Shown in pieces: positions 47,401 through 61,699 of a DNA stretch of 64,000 nucleotides. The position numbers and the translations under genes were made by a program. Every line of letters begins with the position of its first letter. Position 1 is the stretch's first letter. Source of the DNA: Plasmopara viticola. Lineage: Eukaryota > Oomycota > Peronosporomycetes > Peronosporales > Peronosporaceae. The stretch is taken from positions 1-64,000 of the forward strand of contig MBPM02000207.1 in NCBI GenBank assembly GCA_001695595.3, written 5' to 3'. Below the pieces are notes generated by a model. It was not told the origin of the DNA, ran no database searches, and worked only from the letters and a program-made list of their open reading frames with translations.

Positions 47401-50400
47401 ACGTATCTGAGGCAGAAGGAACAACCGCGCTTCAAATGGAGCAGTTTTCACAAAGTATCTCTTGAAACGCGTGTCTGCATGTCCTGGAAACAAGAATGGA
47501 CGTATCTGAGGCCGTACGAAGAAATGGCGCTTCAAATGGAGCGGTTTTCGCTAAGTATTTTTTTAAATGCGTGTCTGCATGTCTAGGAAGCTAGATTGGA
47601 CGTATCTGAGGCCGTAGCAAGTATCGGCGCTTCAAATGGAGCAAATTTAGCTAAGTCATGCTTGAAACGCGTATCTGTGTGTTCAATGAAGCTAGATGGG
47701 ACGTATCTGAGGCCGTAGGAATAGTTGACGCTTCAATGGAGCAGTATTCGCTGCGTTACGCTCGAACGCGTGTCTGCATGTTCACGAAGCTAGATTGGAC
47801 GTATTTGAGGCGGTAAAAAGAATTGGCGCTTCAAATGAAGCAGTATTCGCTTAGTTACTCTTGTAACGCGTGTCGGCTTGTCCAGAAAACTAGATTGGTC
47901 GAATCTGAGGCCGTAGAAAGTATTGCTGCCTTAAATGGAGCAGTACTCGCTCTGTTCCGCTTGGAACGCTTGTCCGCATGTCTAGGAAGCTGTATCGGAC
48001 GTATCGGAGGCCGTAGGAAGAATTGGCGCTTCAAATGGAGTGGTATTCGCTAAGTATCTCTTGAAATGCATTTCTTCGTGTCCAGGAAGCTAGATTGGAC
48101 GTAGCGGAGGCCGTAAGAAGAATCGGCGCTTCAAATTGAGTAATACTCGCTCTGTTTCGCTTGGAACGCATGGCTGCATGTCCAGGAAGCTAGATTGGAC
48201 GTATCTGAGGCAGAAGGAACAACCGCGCTTCAAATGGAGCAGTTTTCACAAAGTATCTCTTGAAACGCGTGTCTGCATGTCCTGGAAACAAGAATGGACG
48301 TATCTGAGGCCGTACGAAGAAATGGCGCTTCAAATGGAGCGGTTTTCGCTAAGTATTTTTTTAAATGCGTGTCTGCATGTCTAGGAAGCTAGATTGGACG
48401 TATCTGAGGCCGTAGCAAGTATCGGCGCTTCAAATGGAGCAAATTTAGCTAAGTCATGCTTGAAACGCGTATCTGTGTGTTCAATGAAGCTAGATGGGAC
48501 GTATCTGAGGCCGTAGGAATAGTTGACGCTTCAATGGAGCAGTATTCGCTGCGTTACGCTCGAACGCGTGTCTGCATGTTCACGAAGCTAGATTGGACGT
48601 ATTTGAGGCGGTAAAAAGAATTGGCGCTTCAAATGAAGCAGTATTCGCTTAGTTACTCTTGTAACGCGTGTCGGCTTGTCCAGAAAACTAGATTGGTCGA
48701 ATCTGAGGCCGTAGAAAGTATTGCTGCCTTAAATGGAGCAGTACTCGCTCTGTTCCGCTTGGAACGCTTGTCCGCATGTCTAGGAAGCTGTATCGGACGT
48801 ATCGGAGGCCGTAGGAAGAATTGGCGCTTCAAATGGAGTGGTATTCGCTAAGTATCTCTTGAAATGCATTTCTTCGTGTCCAGGAAGCTAGATTGGACGT
48901 AGCGGAGGCCGTAAGAAGAATCGGCGCTTCAAATTGAGTAATACTCGCTCTGTTTCGCTTGGAACGCATGGCTGCATGTCCAGGAAGCTAGATTGGACGT
49001 ATCTGAGGCAGAAGGAACAACCGCGCTTCAAATGGAGCAGTTTTCACAAAGTATCTCTTGAAACGCGTGTCTGCATGTCCTGGAAACAAGAATGGACGTA
49101 TCTGAGGCCGTACGAAGAAATGGCGCTTCAAATGGAGCGGTTTTCGCTAAGTATTTTTTTAAATGCGTGTCTGCATGTCTAGGAAGCTAGATTGGACGTA
49201 TCTGAGGCCGTAGCAAGTATCGGCGCTTCAAATGGAGCAAATTTAGCTAAGTCATGCTTGAAACGCGTATCTGTGTGTTCAATGAAGCTAGATGGGACGT
49301 ATCTGAGGCCGTAGGAATAGTTGACGCTTCAATGGAGCAGTATTCGCTGCGTTACGCTCGAACGCGTGTCTGCATGTTCACGAAGCTAGATTGGACGTAT
49401 TTGAGGCGGTAAAAAGAATTGGCGCTTCAAATGAAGCAGTATTCGCTTAGTTACTCTTGTAACGCGTGTCGGCTTGTCCAGAAAACTAGATTGGTCGAAT
49501 CTGAGGCCGTAGAAAGTATTGCTGCCTTAAATGGAGCAGTACTCGCTCTGTTCCGCTTGGAACGCTTGTCCGCATGTCTAGGAAGCTGTATCGGACGTAT
49601 CGGAGGCCGTAGGAAGAATTGGCGCTTCAAATGGAGTGGTATTCGCTAAGTATCTCTTGAAATGCATTTCTTCGTGTCCAGGAAGCTAGATTGGACGTAG
49701 CGGAGGCCGTAAGAAGAATCGGCGCTTCAAATTGAGTAATACTCGCTCTGTTTCGCTTGGAACGCATGGCTGCATGTCCAGGAAGCTAGATTGGACGTAT
49801 CTGAGGCAGAAGGAACAACCGCGCTTCAAATGGAGCAGTTTTCACAAAGTATCTCTTGAAACGCGTGTCTGCATGTCCTGGAAACAAGAATGGACGTATC
49901 TGAGGCCGTACGAAGAAATGGCGCTTCAAATGGAGCGGTTTTCGCTAAGTATTTTTTTAAATGCGTGTCTGCATGTCTAGGAAGCTAGATTGGACGTATC
50001 TGAGGCCGTAGCAAGTATCGGCGCTTCAAATGGAGCAAATTTAGCTAAGTCATGCTTGAAACGCGTATCTGTGTGTTCAATGAAGCTAGATGGGACGTAT
50101 CTGAGGCCGTAGGAATAGTTGACGCTTCAATGGAGCAGTATTCGCTGCGTTACGCTCGAACGCGTGTCTGCATGTTCACGAAGCTAGATTGGACGTATTT
50201 GAGGCGGTAAAAAGAATTGGCGCTTCAAATGAAGCAGTATTCGCTTAGTTACTCTTGTAACGCGTGTCGGCTTGTCCAGAAAACTAGATTGGTCGAATCT
50301 GAGGCCGTAGAAAGTATTGCTGCCTTAATGGAGCAGTACTCGCTCTGTTCCGCTTGGAACGCTTGTCCGCATGTCTAGGAAGCTGTATCGGACGTATCGG

Positions 50401-52604
50401 AGGCCGTAGGAAGAATTGGCGCTTCAAATGGAGTGGTATTCGCTAAGTATCTCTTGAAATGCATTTCTTCGTGTCCAGGAAGCTAGATTGGACGTAGCGG
50501 AGGCCGTAAGAAGAATCGGCGCTTCAAATTGAGTAATACTCGCTCTGTTTCGCTTGGAACGCATGGCTGCATGTCCAGGAAGCTAGATTGGACGTATCTG
50601 AGGCAGAAGGAACAACCGCGCTTCAAATGGAGCAGTTTTCACAAAGTATCTCTTGAAACGCGTGTCTGCATGTCCTGGAAACAAGAATGGACGTATCTGA
50701 GGCCGTACGAAGAAATGGCGCTTCAAATGGAGCGGTTTTCGCTAAGTATTTTTTTAAATGCGTGTCTGCATGTCTAGGAAGCTAGATTGGACGTATTGAG
50801 GCCGTAGCAAGTATCGGCGCTTCAAATGGAGCAAATTTAGCTAAGTCATGCTTGAAACGCGTATCTGTGTGTTCAATGAAGCTAGATGGGACGTATCTGA
50901 GGCCGTAGGAATAGTTGACGCTTCAATGGAGCAGTATTCGCTGCGTTACGCTCGAACGCGTGTCTGCATGTTCACGAAGCTAGATTGGACGTATTTGAGG
51001 CGGTAAAAAGAATTGGCGCTTCAAATGAAGCAGTATTCGCTTAGTTACTCTTGTAACGCGTGTCGGCTTGTCCAGAAAACTAGATTGGTCGAATCTGAGG
51101 CCGTAGAAAGTATTGCTGCCTTAAATGGAGCAGTACTCGCTCTGTTCCGCTTGGAACGCTTGTCCGCATGTCTAGGAAGCTGTATCGGACGTATCGGAGG
51201 CCGTAGGAAGAATTGGCGCTTCAAATGGAGTGGTATTCGCTAAGTATCTCTTGAAATGCATTTCTTCGTGTCCAGGAAGCTAGATTGGACGTAGCGGAGG
51301 CCGTAAGAAGAATCGGCGCTTCAAATTGAGTAATACTCGCTCTGTTTCGCTTGGAACGCATGGCTGCATGTCCAGGAAGCTAGATTGGACGTATCTGAGG
51401 CAGAAGGAACAACCGCGCTTCAAATGGAGCAGTTTTCACAAAGTATCTCTTGAAACGCGTGTCTGCATGTCCTGGAAACAAGAATGGACGTATCTGAGGC
51501 CGTACGAAGATGGCGCTTCAAATGGAGCGGTTTTCGCTAAGTATTTTTTTAAATGCGTGTCTGCATGTCTAGGAAGCTAGATTGGACGTATTGAGGCCGT
51601 AGCAAGTATCGGCGCTTCAAATGGAGCAAATTTAGCTAAGTCATGCTTGAAACGCGTATCTGTGTGTTCAATGAAGCTAGATGGGACGTATCTGAGGCCG
51701 TAGGAATAGTTGACGCTTCAATGGAGCAGTATTCGCTGCGTTACGCTCGAACGCGTGTCTGCATGTTCACGAAGCTAGATTGGACGTATTTGAGGCGGTA
51801 AAAAGAATTGGCGCTTCAAATGAAGCAGTATTCGCTTAGTTACTCTTGTAACGCGTGTCGGCTTGTCCAGAAAACTAGATTGGTCGAATCTGAGGCCGTA
51901 GAAAGTATTGCTGCCTTATATGGAGCAGTACTCGCTCTGTTCCGCTTGGAACGCTTGTCCGCATGTCTAGGAAGCTGTATCGGACGTATCGGAGGCCGTA
52001 GGAAGAATTGGCGCTTCAAATGGAGTGGTATTCGCTAAGTATCTCTTGAAATGCATTTCTTCGTGTCCAGGAAGCTAGATTGGACGTAGCGGAGGCCGTA
52101 AGAAGAATCGGCGCTTCAAATTGAGTAATACTCGCTCTGTTTCGCTTGGAACGCATGGCTGCATGTCCAGGAAGCTAGATTGGACGTATCTGAGGCAGAA
52201 GGAACAACCGCGCTTCAAATGGAGCAGTTTTCACAAAGTATCTCTTGAAACGCGTGTCTGCATGTCCTGGAAACAAGAATGGACGTATCTGAGGCCGTAC
52301 GAAGAAATGGCGCTTCAAATGGAGCGGTTTTCGCTAAGTATTTTTTTAAATGCGTGTCTGCATGTCTAGGAAGCTAGATTGGACGTATCTGAGGCCGTAG
52401 CAAGTATCGGCGCTTCAAATGGAGCAAATTTAGCTAAGTCATGCTTGAAACGCGTATCTGTGTGTTCAATGAAGCTAGATGGGACGTATCTGAGGCCGTA
52501 GGAATAGTTGACGCTTCAATGGAGCAGTATTCGCTGCGTTACGCTCGAACGCGTGTCTGCATGTTCACGAAGCTAGATTGGACGTATTTGAGGCGGTAAA
52601 AAGA

Positions 52605-55600
52605 ATTGGCGCTTCAAATGAAGCAGTATTCGCTTAGTTACTCTTGTAACGCGTGTCGGCTTGTCCAGAAAACTAGATTGGTCGAATCTGAGGCCGTAGA
52701 AAGTATTGCTGCCTTAATGGAGCAGTACTCGCTCTGTTCCGCTTGGAACGCTTGTCCGCATGTCTAGGAAGCTGTATCGGACGTATCGGAGGCCGTAGGA
52801 AGAATTGGCGCTTCAAATGGAGTGGTATTCGCTAAGTATCTCTTGAAATGCATTTCTTCGTGTCCAGGAAGCTAGATTGGACGTAGCGGAGGCCGTAAGA
52901 AGAATCGGCGCTTCAAATTGAGTAATACTCGCTCTGTTTCGCTTGGAACGCATGGCTGCATGTCCAGGAAGCTAGATTGGACGTATCTGAGGCAGAAGGA
53001 ACAACCGCGCTTCAAATGGAGCAGTTTTCACAAAGTATCTCTTGAAACGCGTGTCTGCATGTCCTGGAAACAAGAATGGACGTATCTGAGGCCGTACGAA
53101 GAAATGGCGCTTCAAATGGAGCGGTTTTCGCTAAGTATTTTTTTAAATGCGTGTCTGCATGTCTAGGAAGCTAGATTGGACGTATCTGAGGCCGTAGCAA
53201 GTATCGGCGCTTCAAATGGAGCAAATTTAGCTAAGTCATGCTTGAAACGCGTATCTGTGTGTTCAATGAAGCTAGATGGGACGTATCTGAGGCCGTAGGA
53301 ATAGTTGACGCTTCAATGGAGCAGTATTCGCTGCGTTACGCTCGAACGCGTGTCTGCATGTTCACGAAGCTAGATTGGACGTATTTGAGGCGGTAAAAAG
53401 AATTGGCGCTTCAAATGAAGCAGTATTCGCTTAGTTACTCTTGTAACGCGTGTCGGCTTGTCCAGAAAACTAGATTGGTCGAATCTGAGGCCGTAGAAAG
53501 TATTGCTGCCTTAATGGAGCAGTACTCGCTCTGTTCCGCTTGGAACGCTTGTCCGCATGTCTAGGAAGCTGTATCGGACGTATCGGAGGCCGTAGGAAGA
53601 ATTGGCGCTTCAAATGGAGTGGTATTCGCTAAGTATCTCTTGAAATGCATTTCTTCGTGTCCAGGAAGCTAGATTGGACGTAGCGGAGGCCGTAAGAAGA
53701 ATCGGCGCTTCAAATTGAGTAATACTCGCTCTGTTTCGCTTGGAACGCATGGCTGCATGTCCAGGAAGCTAGATTGGACGTATCTGAGGCAGAAGGAACA
53801 ACCGCGCTTCAAATGGAGCAGTTTTCACAAAGTATCTCTTGAAACGCGTGTCTGCATGTCCTGGAAACAAGAATGGACGTATCTGAGGCCGTACGAAGAA
53901 ATGGCGCTTCAAATGGAGCGGTTTTCGCTAAGTATTTTTTTAAATGCGTGTCTGCATGTCTAGGAAGCTAGATTGGACGTATCTGAGGCCGTAGCAAGTA
54001 TCGGCGCTTCAAATGGAGCAAATTTAGCTAAGTCATGCTTGAAACGCGTATCTGTGTGTTCAATGAAGCTAGATGGGACGTATCTGAGGCCGTAGGAATA
54101 GTTGACGCTTCAATGGAGCAGTATTCGCTGCGTTACGCTCGAACGCGTGTCTGCATGTTCACGAAGCTAGATTGGACGTATTTGAGGCGGTAAAAAGAAT
54201 TGGCGCTTCAAATGAAGCAGTATTCGCTTAGTTACTCTTGTAACGCGTGTCGGCTTGTCCAGAAAACTAGATTGGTCGAATCTGAGGCCGTAGAAAGTAT
54301 TGCTGCCTTAATGGAGCAGTACTCGCTCTGTTCCGCTTGGAACGCTTGTCCGCATGTCTAGGAAGCTGTATCGGACGTATCGGAGGCCGTAGGAAGAATT
54401 GGCGCTTCAAATGGAGTGGTATTCGCTAAGTATCTCTTGAAATGCATTTCTTCGTGTCCAGGAAGCTAGATTGGACGTAGCGGAGGCCGTAAGAAGAATC
54501 GGCGCTTCAAATTGAGTAATACTCGCTCTGTTTCGCTTGGAACGCATGGCTGCATGTCCAGGAAGCTAGATTGGACGTATCTGAGGCAGAAGGAACAACC
54601 GCGCTTCAAATGGAGCAGTTTTCACAAAGTATCTCTTGAAACGCGTGTCTGCATGTCCTGGAAACAAGAATGGACGTATCTGAGGCCGTACGAAGAAATG
54701 GCGCTTCAAATGGAGCGGTTTTCGCTAAGTATTTTTTTAAATGCGTGTCTGCATGTCTAGGAAGCTAGATTGGACGTATCTGAGGCCGTAGCAAGTATCG
54801 GCGCTTCAAATGGAGCAAATTTAGCTAAGTCATGCTTGAAACGCGTATCTGTGTGTTCAATGAAGCTAGATGGGACGTATCTGAGGCCGTAGGAATAGTT
54901 GACGCTTCAATGGAGCAGTATTCGCTGCGTTACGCTCGAACGCGTGTCTGCATGTTCACGAAGCTAGATTGGACGTATTTGAGGCGGTAAAAAGAATTGG
55001 CGCTTCAAATGAAGCAGTATTCGCTTAGTTACTCTTGTAACGCGTGTCGGCTTGTCCAGAAAACTAGATTGGTCGAATCTGAGGCCGTAGAAAGTATTGC
55101 TGCCTTAATGGAGCAGTACTCGCTCTGTTCCGCTTGGAACGCTTGTCCGCATGTCTAGGAAGCTGTATCGGACGTATCGGAGGCCGTAGGAAGAATTGGC
55201 GCTTCAAATGGAGTGGTATTCGCTAAGTATCTCTTGAAATGCATTTCTTCGTGTCCAGGAAGCTAGATTGGACGTAGCGGAGGCCGTAAGAAGAATCGGC
55301 GCTTCAAATTGAGTAATACTCGCTCTGTTTCGCTTGGAACGCATGGCTGCATGTCCAGGAAGCTAGATTGGACGTATCTGAGGCAGAAGGAACAACCGCG
55401 CTTCAAATGGAGCAGTTTTCACAAAGTATCTCTTGAAACGCGTGTCTGCATGTCCTGGAAACAAGAATGGACGTATCTGAGGCCGTACGAAGAAATGGCG
55501 CTTCAAATGGAGCGGTTTTCGCTAAGTATTTTTTTAAATGCGTGTCTGCATGTCTAGGAAGCTAGATTGGACGTATCTGAGGCCGTAGCAAGTATCGGCG

Positions 55601-55793
55601 CTTCAAATGGAGCAAATTTAGCTAAGTCATGCTTGAAACGCGTATCTGTGTGTTCAATGAAGCTAGATGGGACGTATCTGAGGCCGTAGGAATAGTTGAC
55701 GCTTCAATGGAGCAGTATTCGCTGCGTTACGCTCGAACGCGTGTCTGCATGTTCACGAAGCTAGATTGGACGTATTTGAGGCGGTAAAAAGAA
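52605..55793. repeat. Run of four HOR units with the deleted D marker
   Basis: Four successive units at exactly 797-bp steps all have ccttaatgg in D and the same full-length H. A single variant in consecutive units is the signature of local spread by one-unit unequal exchange or tandem amplification. Confidence 0.85.
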
Positions 55794-58700
55794 TTGGCGC
55801 TTCAAATGAAGCAGTATTCGCTTAGTTACTCTTGTAACGCGTGTCGGCTTGTCCAGAAAACTAGATTGGTCGAATCTGAGGCCGTAGAAAGTATTGCTGC
55901 CTTATATGGAGCAGTACTCGCTCTGTTCCGCTTGGAACGCTTGTCCGCATGTCTAGGAAGCTGTATCGGACGTATCGGAGGCCGTAGGAAGAATTGGCGC
56001 TTCAAATGGAGTGGTATTCGCTAAGTATCTCTTGAAATGCATTTCTTCGTGTCCAGGAAGCTAGATTGGACGTAGCGGAGGCCGTAAGAAGAATCGGCGC
56101 TTCAAATTGAGTAATACTCGCTCTGTTTCGCTTGGAACGCATGGCTGCATGTCCAGGAAGCTAGATTGGACGTATCTGAGGCAGAAGGAACAACCGCGCT
56201 TCAAATGGAGCAGTTTTCACAAAGTATCTCTTGAAACGCGTGTCTGCATGTCCTGGAAACAAGAATGGACGTATCTGAGGCCGTACGAAGAAATGGCGCT
56301 TCAAATGGAGCGGTTTTCGCTAAGTATTTTTTTAAATGCGTGTCTGCATGTCTAGGAAGCTAGATTGGACGTATCTGAGGCCGTAGCAAGTATCGGCGCT
56401 TCAAATGGAGCAAATTTAGCTAAGTCATGCTTGAAACGCGTATCTGTGTGTTCAATGAAGCTAGATGGGACGTATCTGAGGCCGTAGGAATAGTTGACGC
56501 TTCAATGGAGCAGTATTCGCTGCGTTACGCTCGAACGCGTGTCTGCATGTTCACGAAGCTAGATTGGACGTATTTGAGGCGGTAAAAAGAATTGGCGCTT
56601 CAAATGAAGCAGTATTCGCTTAGTTACTCTTGTAACGCGTGTCGGCTTGTCCAGAAAACTAGATTGGTCGAATCTGAGGCCGTAGAAAGTATTGCTGCCT
56701 TATATGGAGCAGTACTCGCTCTGTTCCGCTTGGAACGCTTGTCCGCATGTCTAGGAAGCTGTATCGGACGTATCGGAGGCCGTAGGAAGAATTGGCGCTT
56801 CAAATGGAGTGGTATTCGCTAAGTATCTCTTGAAATGCATTTCTTCGTGTCCAGGAAGCTAGATTGGACGTAGCGGAGGCCGTAAGAAGAATCGGCGCTT
56901 CAAATTGAGTAATACTCGCTCTGTTTCGCTTGGAACGCATGGCTGCATGTCCAGGAAGCTAGATTGGACGTATCTGAGGCAGAAGGAACAACCGCGCTTC
57001 AAATGGAGCAGTTTTCACAAAGTATCTCTTGAAACGCGTGTCTGCATGTCCTGGAAACAAGAATGGACGTATCTGAGGCCGTACGAAGAAATGGCGCTTC
57101 AAATGGAGCGGTTTTCGCTAAGTATTTTTTTAAATGCGTGTCTGCATGTCTAGGAAGCTAGATTGGACGTATCTGAGGCCGTAGCAAGTATCGGCGCTTC
57201 AAATGGAGCAAATTTAGCTAAGTCATGCTTGAAACGCGTATCTGTGTGTTCAATGAAGCTAGATGGGACGTATCTGAGGCCGTAGGAATAGTTGACGCTT
57301 CAATGGAGCAGTATTCGCTGCGTTACGCTCGAACGCGTGTCTGCATGTTCACGAAGCTAGATTGGACGTATTTGAGGCGGTAAAAAGAATTGGCGCTTCA
57401 AATGAAGCAGTATTCGCTTAGTTACTCTTGTAACGCGTGTCGGCTTGTCCAGAAAACTAGATTGGTCGAATCTGAGGCCGTAGAAAGTATTGCTGCCTTA
57501 TATGGAGCAGTACTCGCTCTGTTCCGCTTGGAACGCTTGTCCGCATGTCTAGGAAGCTGTATCGGACGTATCGGAGGCCGTAGGAAGAATTGGCGCTTCA
57601 AATGGAGTGGTATTCGCTAAGTATCTCTTGAAATGCATTTCTTCGTGTCCAGGAAGCTAGATTGGACGTAGCGGAGGCCGTAAGAAGAATCGGCGCTTCA
57701 AATTGAGTAATACTCGCTCTGTTTCGCTTGGAACGCATGGCTGCATGTCCAGGAAGCTAGATTGGACGTATCTGAGGCAGAAGGAACAACCGCGCTTCAA
57801 ATGGAGCAGTTTTCACAAAGTATCTCTTGAAACGCGTGTCTGCATGTCCTGGAAACAAGAATGGACGTATCTGAGGCCGTACGAAGAAATGGCGCTTCAA
57901 ATGGAGCGGTTTTCGCTAAGTATTTTTTTAAATGCGTGTCTGCATGTCTAGGAAGCTAGATTGGACGTATCTGAGGCCGTAGCAAGTATCGGCGCTTCAA
58001 ATGGAGCAAATTTAGCTAAGTCATGCTTGAAACGCGTATCTGTGTGTTCAATGAAGCTAGATGGGACGTATCTGAGGCCGTAGGAATAGTTGACGCTTCA
58101 ATGGAGCAGTATTCGCTGCGTTACGCTCGAACGCGTGTCTGCATGTTCACGAAGCTAGATTGGACGTATTTGAGGCGGTAAAAAGAATTGGCGCTTCAAA
58201 TGAAGCAGTATTCGCTTAGTTACTCTTGTAACGCGTGTCGGCTTGTCCAGAAAACTAGATTGGTCGAATCTGAGGCCGTAGAAAGTATTGCTGCCTTATA
58301 TGGAGCAGTACTCGCTCTGTTCCGCTTGGAACGCTTGTCCGCATGTCTAGGAAGCTGTATCGGACGTATCGGAGGCCGTAGGAAGAATTGGCGCTTCAAA
58401 TGGAGTGGTATTCGCTAAGTATCTCTTGAAATGCATTTCTTCGTGTCCAGGAAGCTAGATTGGACGTAGCGGAGGCCGTAAGAAGAATCGGCGCTTCAAA
58501 TTGAGTAATACTCGCTCTGTTTCGCTTGGAACGCATGGCTGCATGTCCAGGAAGCTAGATTGGACGTATCTGAGGCAGAAGGAACAACCGCGCTTCAAAT
58601 GGAGCAGTTTTCACAAAGTATCTCTTGAAACGCGTGTCTGCATGTCCTGGAAACAAGAATGGACGTATCTGAGGCCGTACGAAGAAATGGCGCTTCAAAT

Positions 58701-58984
58701 GGAGCGGTTTTCGCTAAGTATTTTTTTAAATGCGTGTCTGCATGTCTAGGAAGCTAGATTGGACGTATTGAGGCCGTAGCAAGTATCGGCGCTTCAAATG
58801 GAGCAAATTTAGCTAAGTCATGCTTGAAACGCGTATCTGTGTGTTCAATGAAGCTAGATGGGACGTATCTGAGGCCGTAGGAATAGTTGACGCTTCAATG
58901 GAGCAGTATTCGCTGCGTTACGCTCGAACGCGTGTCTGCATGTTCACGAAGCTAGATTGGACGTATTTGAGGCGGTAAAAAGAA
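55794..58984. repeat. Run of four HOR units with the ccttatatgg D marker
   Basis: Four successive units at exactly 798-bp steps share ccttatatgg in D and the same H form. The run directly follows the four deleted-marker units and precedes a run of four ccttaaatgg units (58,985-61,354 by C motif), giving three blocks of four. Confidence 0.85.
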
Positions 58985-59340
58985 TTGGCGCTTCAAATGA
59001 AGCAGTATTCGCTTAGTTACTCTTGTAACGCGTGTCGGCTTGTCCAGAAAACTAGATTGGTCGAATCTGAGGCCGTAGAAAGTATTGCTGCCTTAAATGG
59101 GGCAGTACTCGCTCTGTTCCGCTTGGAACGCTTGTCCGCATGTCTAGGAAGCTGTATCGGACGTATCGGAGGCCGTAGGAAGAATTGGCGCTTCAAATGG
59201 AGTGGTATTCGCTAAGTATCTCTTGAAATGCATTTCTTCGTGTCCAGGAAGCTAGATTGGACGTAGCGGAGGCCGTAAGAAGAATCGGCGCTTCAAATTG
59301 AGTAATACTCGCTCTGTTTCGCTTGGAACGCATGGCTGCA

Positions 59341-61100
59341 TGTCCAGGAAGCTAGATTGGACGTATCTGAGGCAGAAGGAACAAATGGAGCAGTTTTCAC
59401 AAAGTATCTCTTGAAACGCGTGTCTGCATGTCCTGGAAACAAGAATGGACGTATCTGAGGCCGTACGAAGAAATGGCGCTTCAAATGGAGCGGTTTTCGC
59501 TAACTATTTTTTTAAATGCGTGTCTGCATGTCTAGGAAGCTAGATTGGACGTATCTGAGGCCGTAGCAAGTATCGGCGCTTCAAATGGAGCAAATTTAGC
59601 TAAGTCATGCTTGAAACGCGTATCTGTGTGTTCAATGAAGCTAGATGGGACGTATCTGAGGCCGTAGGAATAGTTGACGCTTCAATGGAGCAGTATTCGC
59701 TGCGTTACGCTCGAACGCGTGTCTGCATGTTCACGAAGCTAGATTGGACGTATTTGAGGCGGTAAAAAGAATTGGCGCTTCAAATGAAGCAGTATTCGCT
59801 TAGTTACTCTTGTAACGCGTGTCGGCTTGTCCAGAAAACTAGATTGGTCGAATCTGAGGCCGTAGAAAGTATTGCTGCCTTAAATGGAGCAGTACTCGCT
59901 CTGTTCCGCTTGGAACGCTTGTCCGCATGTCTAGGAAGCTGTATCGGACGTATCGGAGGCCGTAGGAAGAATTGGCGCTTCAAATGGAGTGGTATTCGCT
60001 AAGTATCTCTTGAAATGCATTTCTTCGTGTCCAGGAAGCTAGATTGGACGTAGCGGAGGCCGTAAGAAGAATCGGCGCTTCAAATTGAGTAATACTCGCT
60101 CTGTTTCGCTTGGAACGCATGGCTGCATGTCCAGGAAGCTAGATTGGACGTATCTGAGGCAGAAGAAAAACCGCGCTTCAAATGGAGCAGTTTTCACAAA
60201 GTATCTCTTGATGCGCGTGTCTGCATGTCCTGGAAACAAGAATGGACGTATCTGAGGCCGTAGAAGAAATGGCGCTTCAAATGGAGCGGTTTTCGCTAAG
60301 TATTTTTTAAATGCGTGTCTGCATGTCTAGGAAGCTAGATTGGACGTATCTGAGGCCGTAGCAAGTATCGGCGCTTCAAATGGAGCAAATTTAGCTAAGT
60401 CATGCTTGAAACGCGTATCTGTGTGTTCAATGAAGCTAGATGGGACGTATCTGAGGCCGTAGGAATAGTTGACGCTTCAATGGAGCAGTATTCGCTGCGT
60501 TACGCTCGAACGCGTGTCTGCATGTTCACGAAGCTAGATTGGACGTATTTGAGGCGGTAAAAAGAATTGGCGCTTCAAATGAAGCAGTATTCGCTTAGTT
60601 ACTCTTGTAACGCGTGTCGGCTTGTCCAGAAAACTAGATTGGTCGAATCTGAGGCCGTAGAAAGTATTGCTGCCTTAAATGGAGCAGTACTCGCTCTGTT
60701 CCGCTTGGAACGCTTGTCCGCATGTCTAGGAAGCTGTATCGGACGTATCGGAGGCCGTAGGAAGAATTGGCGCTTCAAATGGAGTGGTATTCGCTAAGTA
60801 TCTCTTGAAATGCATTTCTTCGTGTCCAGGAAGCTAGATTGGACGTAGCGGAGGCCGTAAGAAGAATCGGCGCTTCAAATTGAGTAATACTCGCTCTGTT
60901 TCGCTTGGAACGCATGGCTGCATGTCCAGGAAGCTAGATTGGACGTATCTGAGGCAGAAGGAACAAATGGAGCAGTTTTCACAAAGTATCTCTTGAAACG
61001 CGTGTCTGCATGTCCTGGAAACAAGAATGGACGTATCTGAGGCCGTAGGAAGATTTGACGCTAAAATGGAGCAGTATTCGCTAACTATTTCTTTTAAATG
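59341..61100. repeat. Units with an 11-bp deletion in G
   Basis: G normally reads ggaacaaccgcgcttcaaat. At about 59,381 and 60,963 it reads ggaacaaatgg, a deletion of 11 bp between two copies of caa. The unit between them (about 60,165) lacks the deletion but has its own change (gcagaagaaaaaccgc). Confidence 0.85.
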
Positions 61101-61699
61101 CGTGTCTGCATGTCTAGGAAGCTATATTGGACGTAATTGAGGCCGTAGCAAGTATCGGCGCTTCAAATGGAGCAAATTTAGCTAAGTCATGCTTGAAACG
61201 CGTATCTGTGTGTTCAATGAAGCTAGATGGGACGTATCTGAGGCCGTAGGAATAGTTGACGCTTCAATGGAGCAGTATTCGCTGCGTTACGCTCGAACGC
61301 GTGTCTGCATGTTCACGAAGCTAGATTGGACGTATTTGAGGCGGTAAAAAGAATTGGCGCTTCAAATGAAGCAGTATTCGCTTAGTTACTCTTGTAACGC
61401 GTGTCGGCTTGTCCAGAAAACTAGATTGGTCGAATCTGAGGCCGTAGAAAGTATTGCTGCCTTAAATGGAGCAGTACTCGCTCTGTTCCGCTTGGAACGC
61501 TTGTCCGCATGTCTAGGAAGCTGTATCGGACGTATCGGAGGCCGTAGGAAGAATTGGCGCTTCAAATGGAGTGGTATTCGCTAAGTATCTCTTGAAATGC
61601 ATTTCTTCGTGTCCAGGAAGCTAGATTGGACGTAGCGGAGGCCGTAAGAAGAATCGGCGCTTCAAATTGAGTAATACTCGCTCTGTTTCGCTTGGAACG

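Larger units (their letters stand above)
38406..61699. repeat. Regular HOR block 3, with the most uniform core
   Basis: After the partial unit, 29 C motifs run from about 39,057 to 61,354 at 787-798 bp spacing. Between about 41 and 58 kb nearly every unit is the same apart from the D marker. H copies there are almost all the full form with gtacgaagaaatgg, gcggttttcgctaag and seven T. This is the least diverged part of the window and the likeliest site of recent amplification. Confidence 0.93.
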
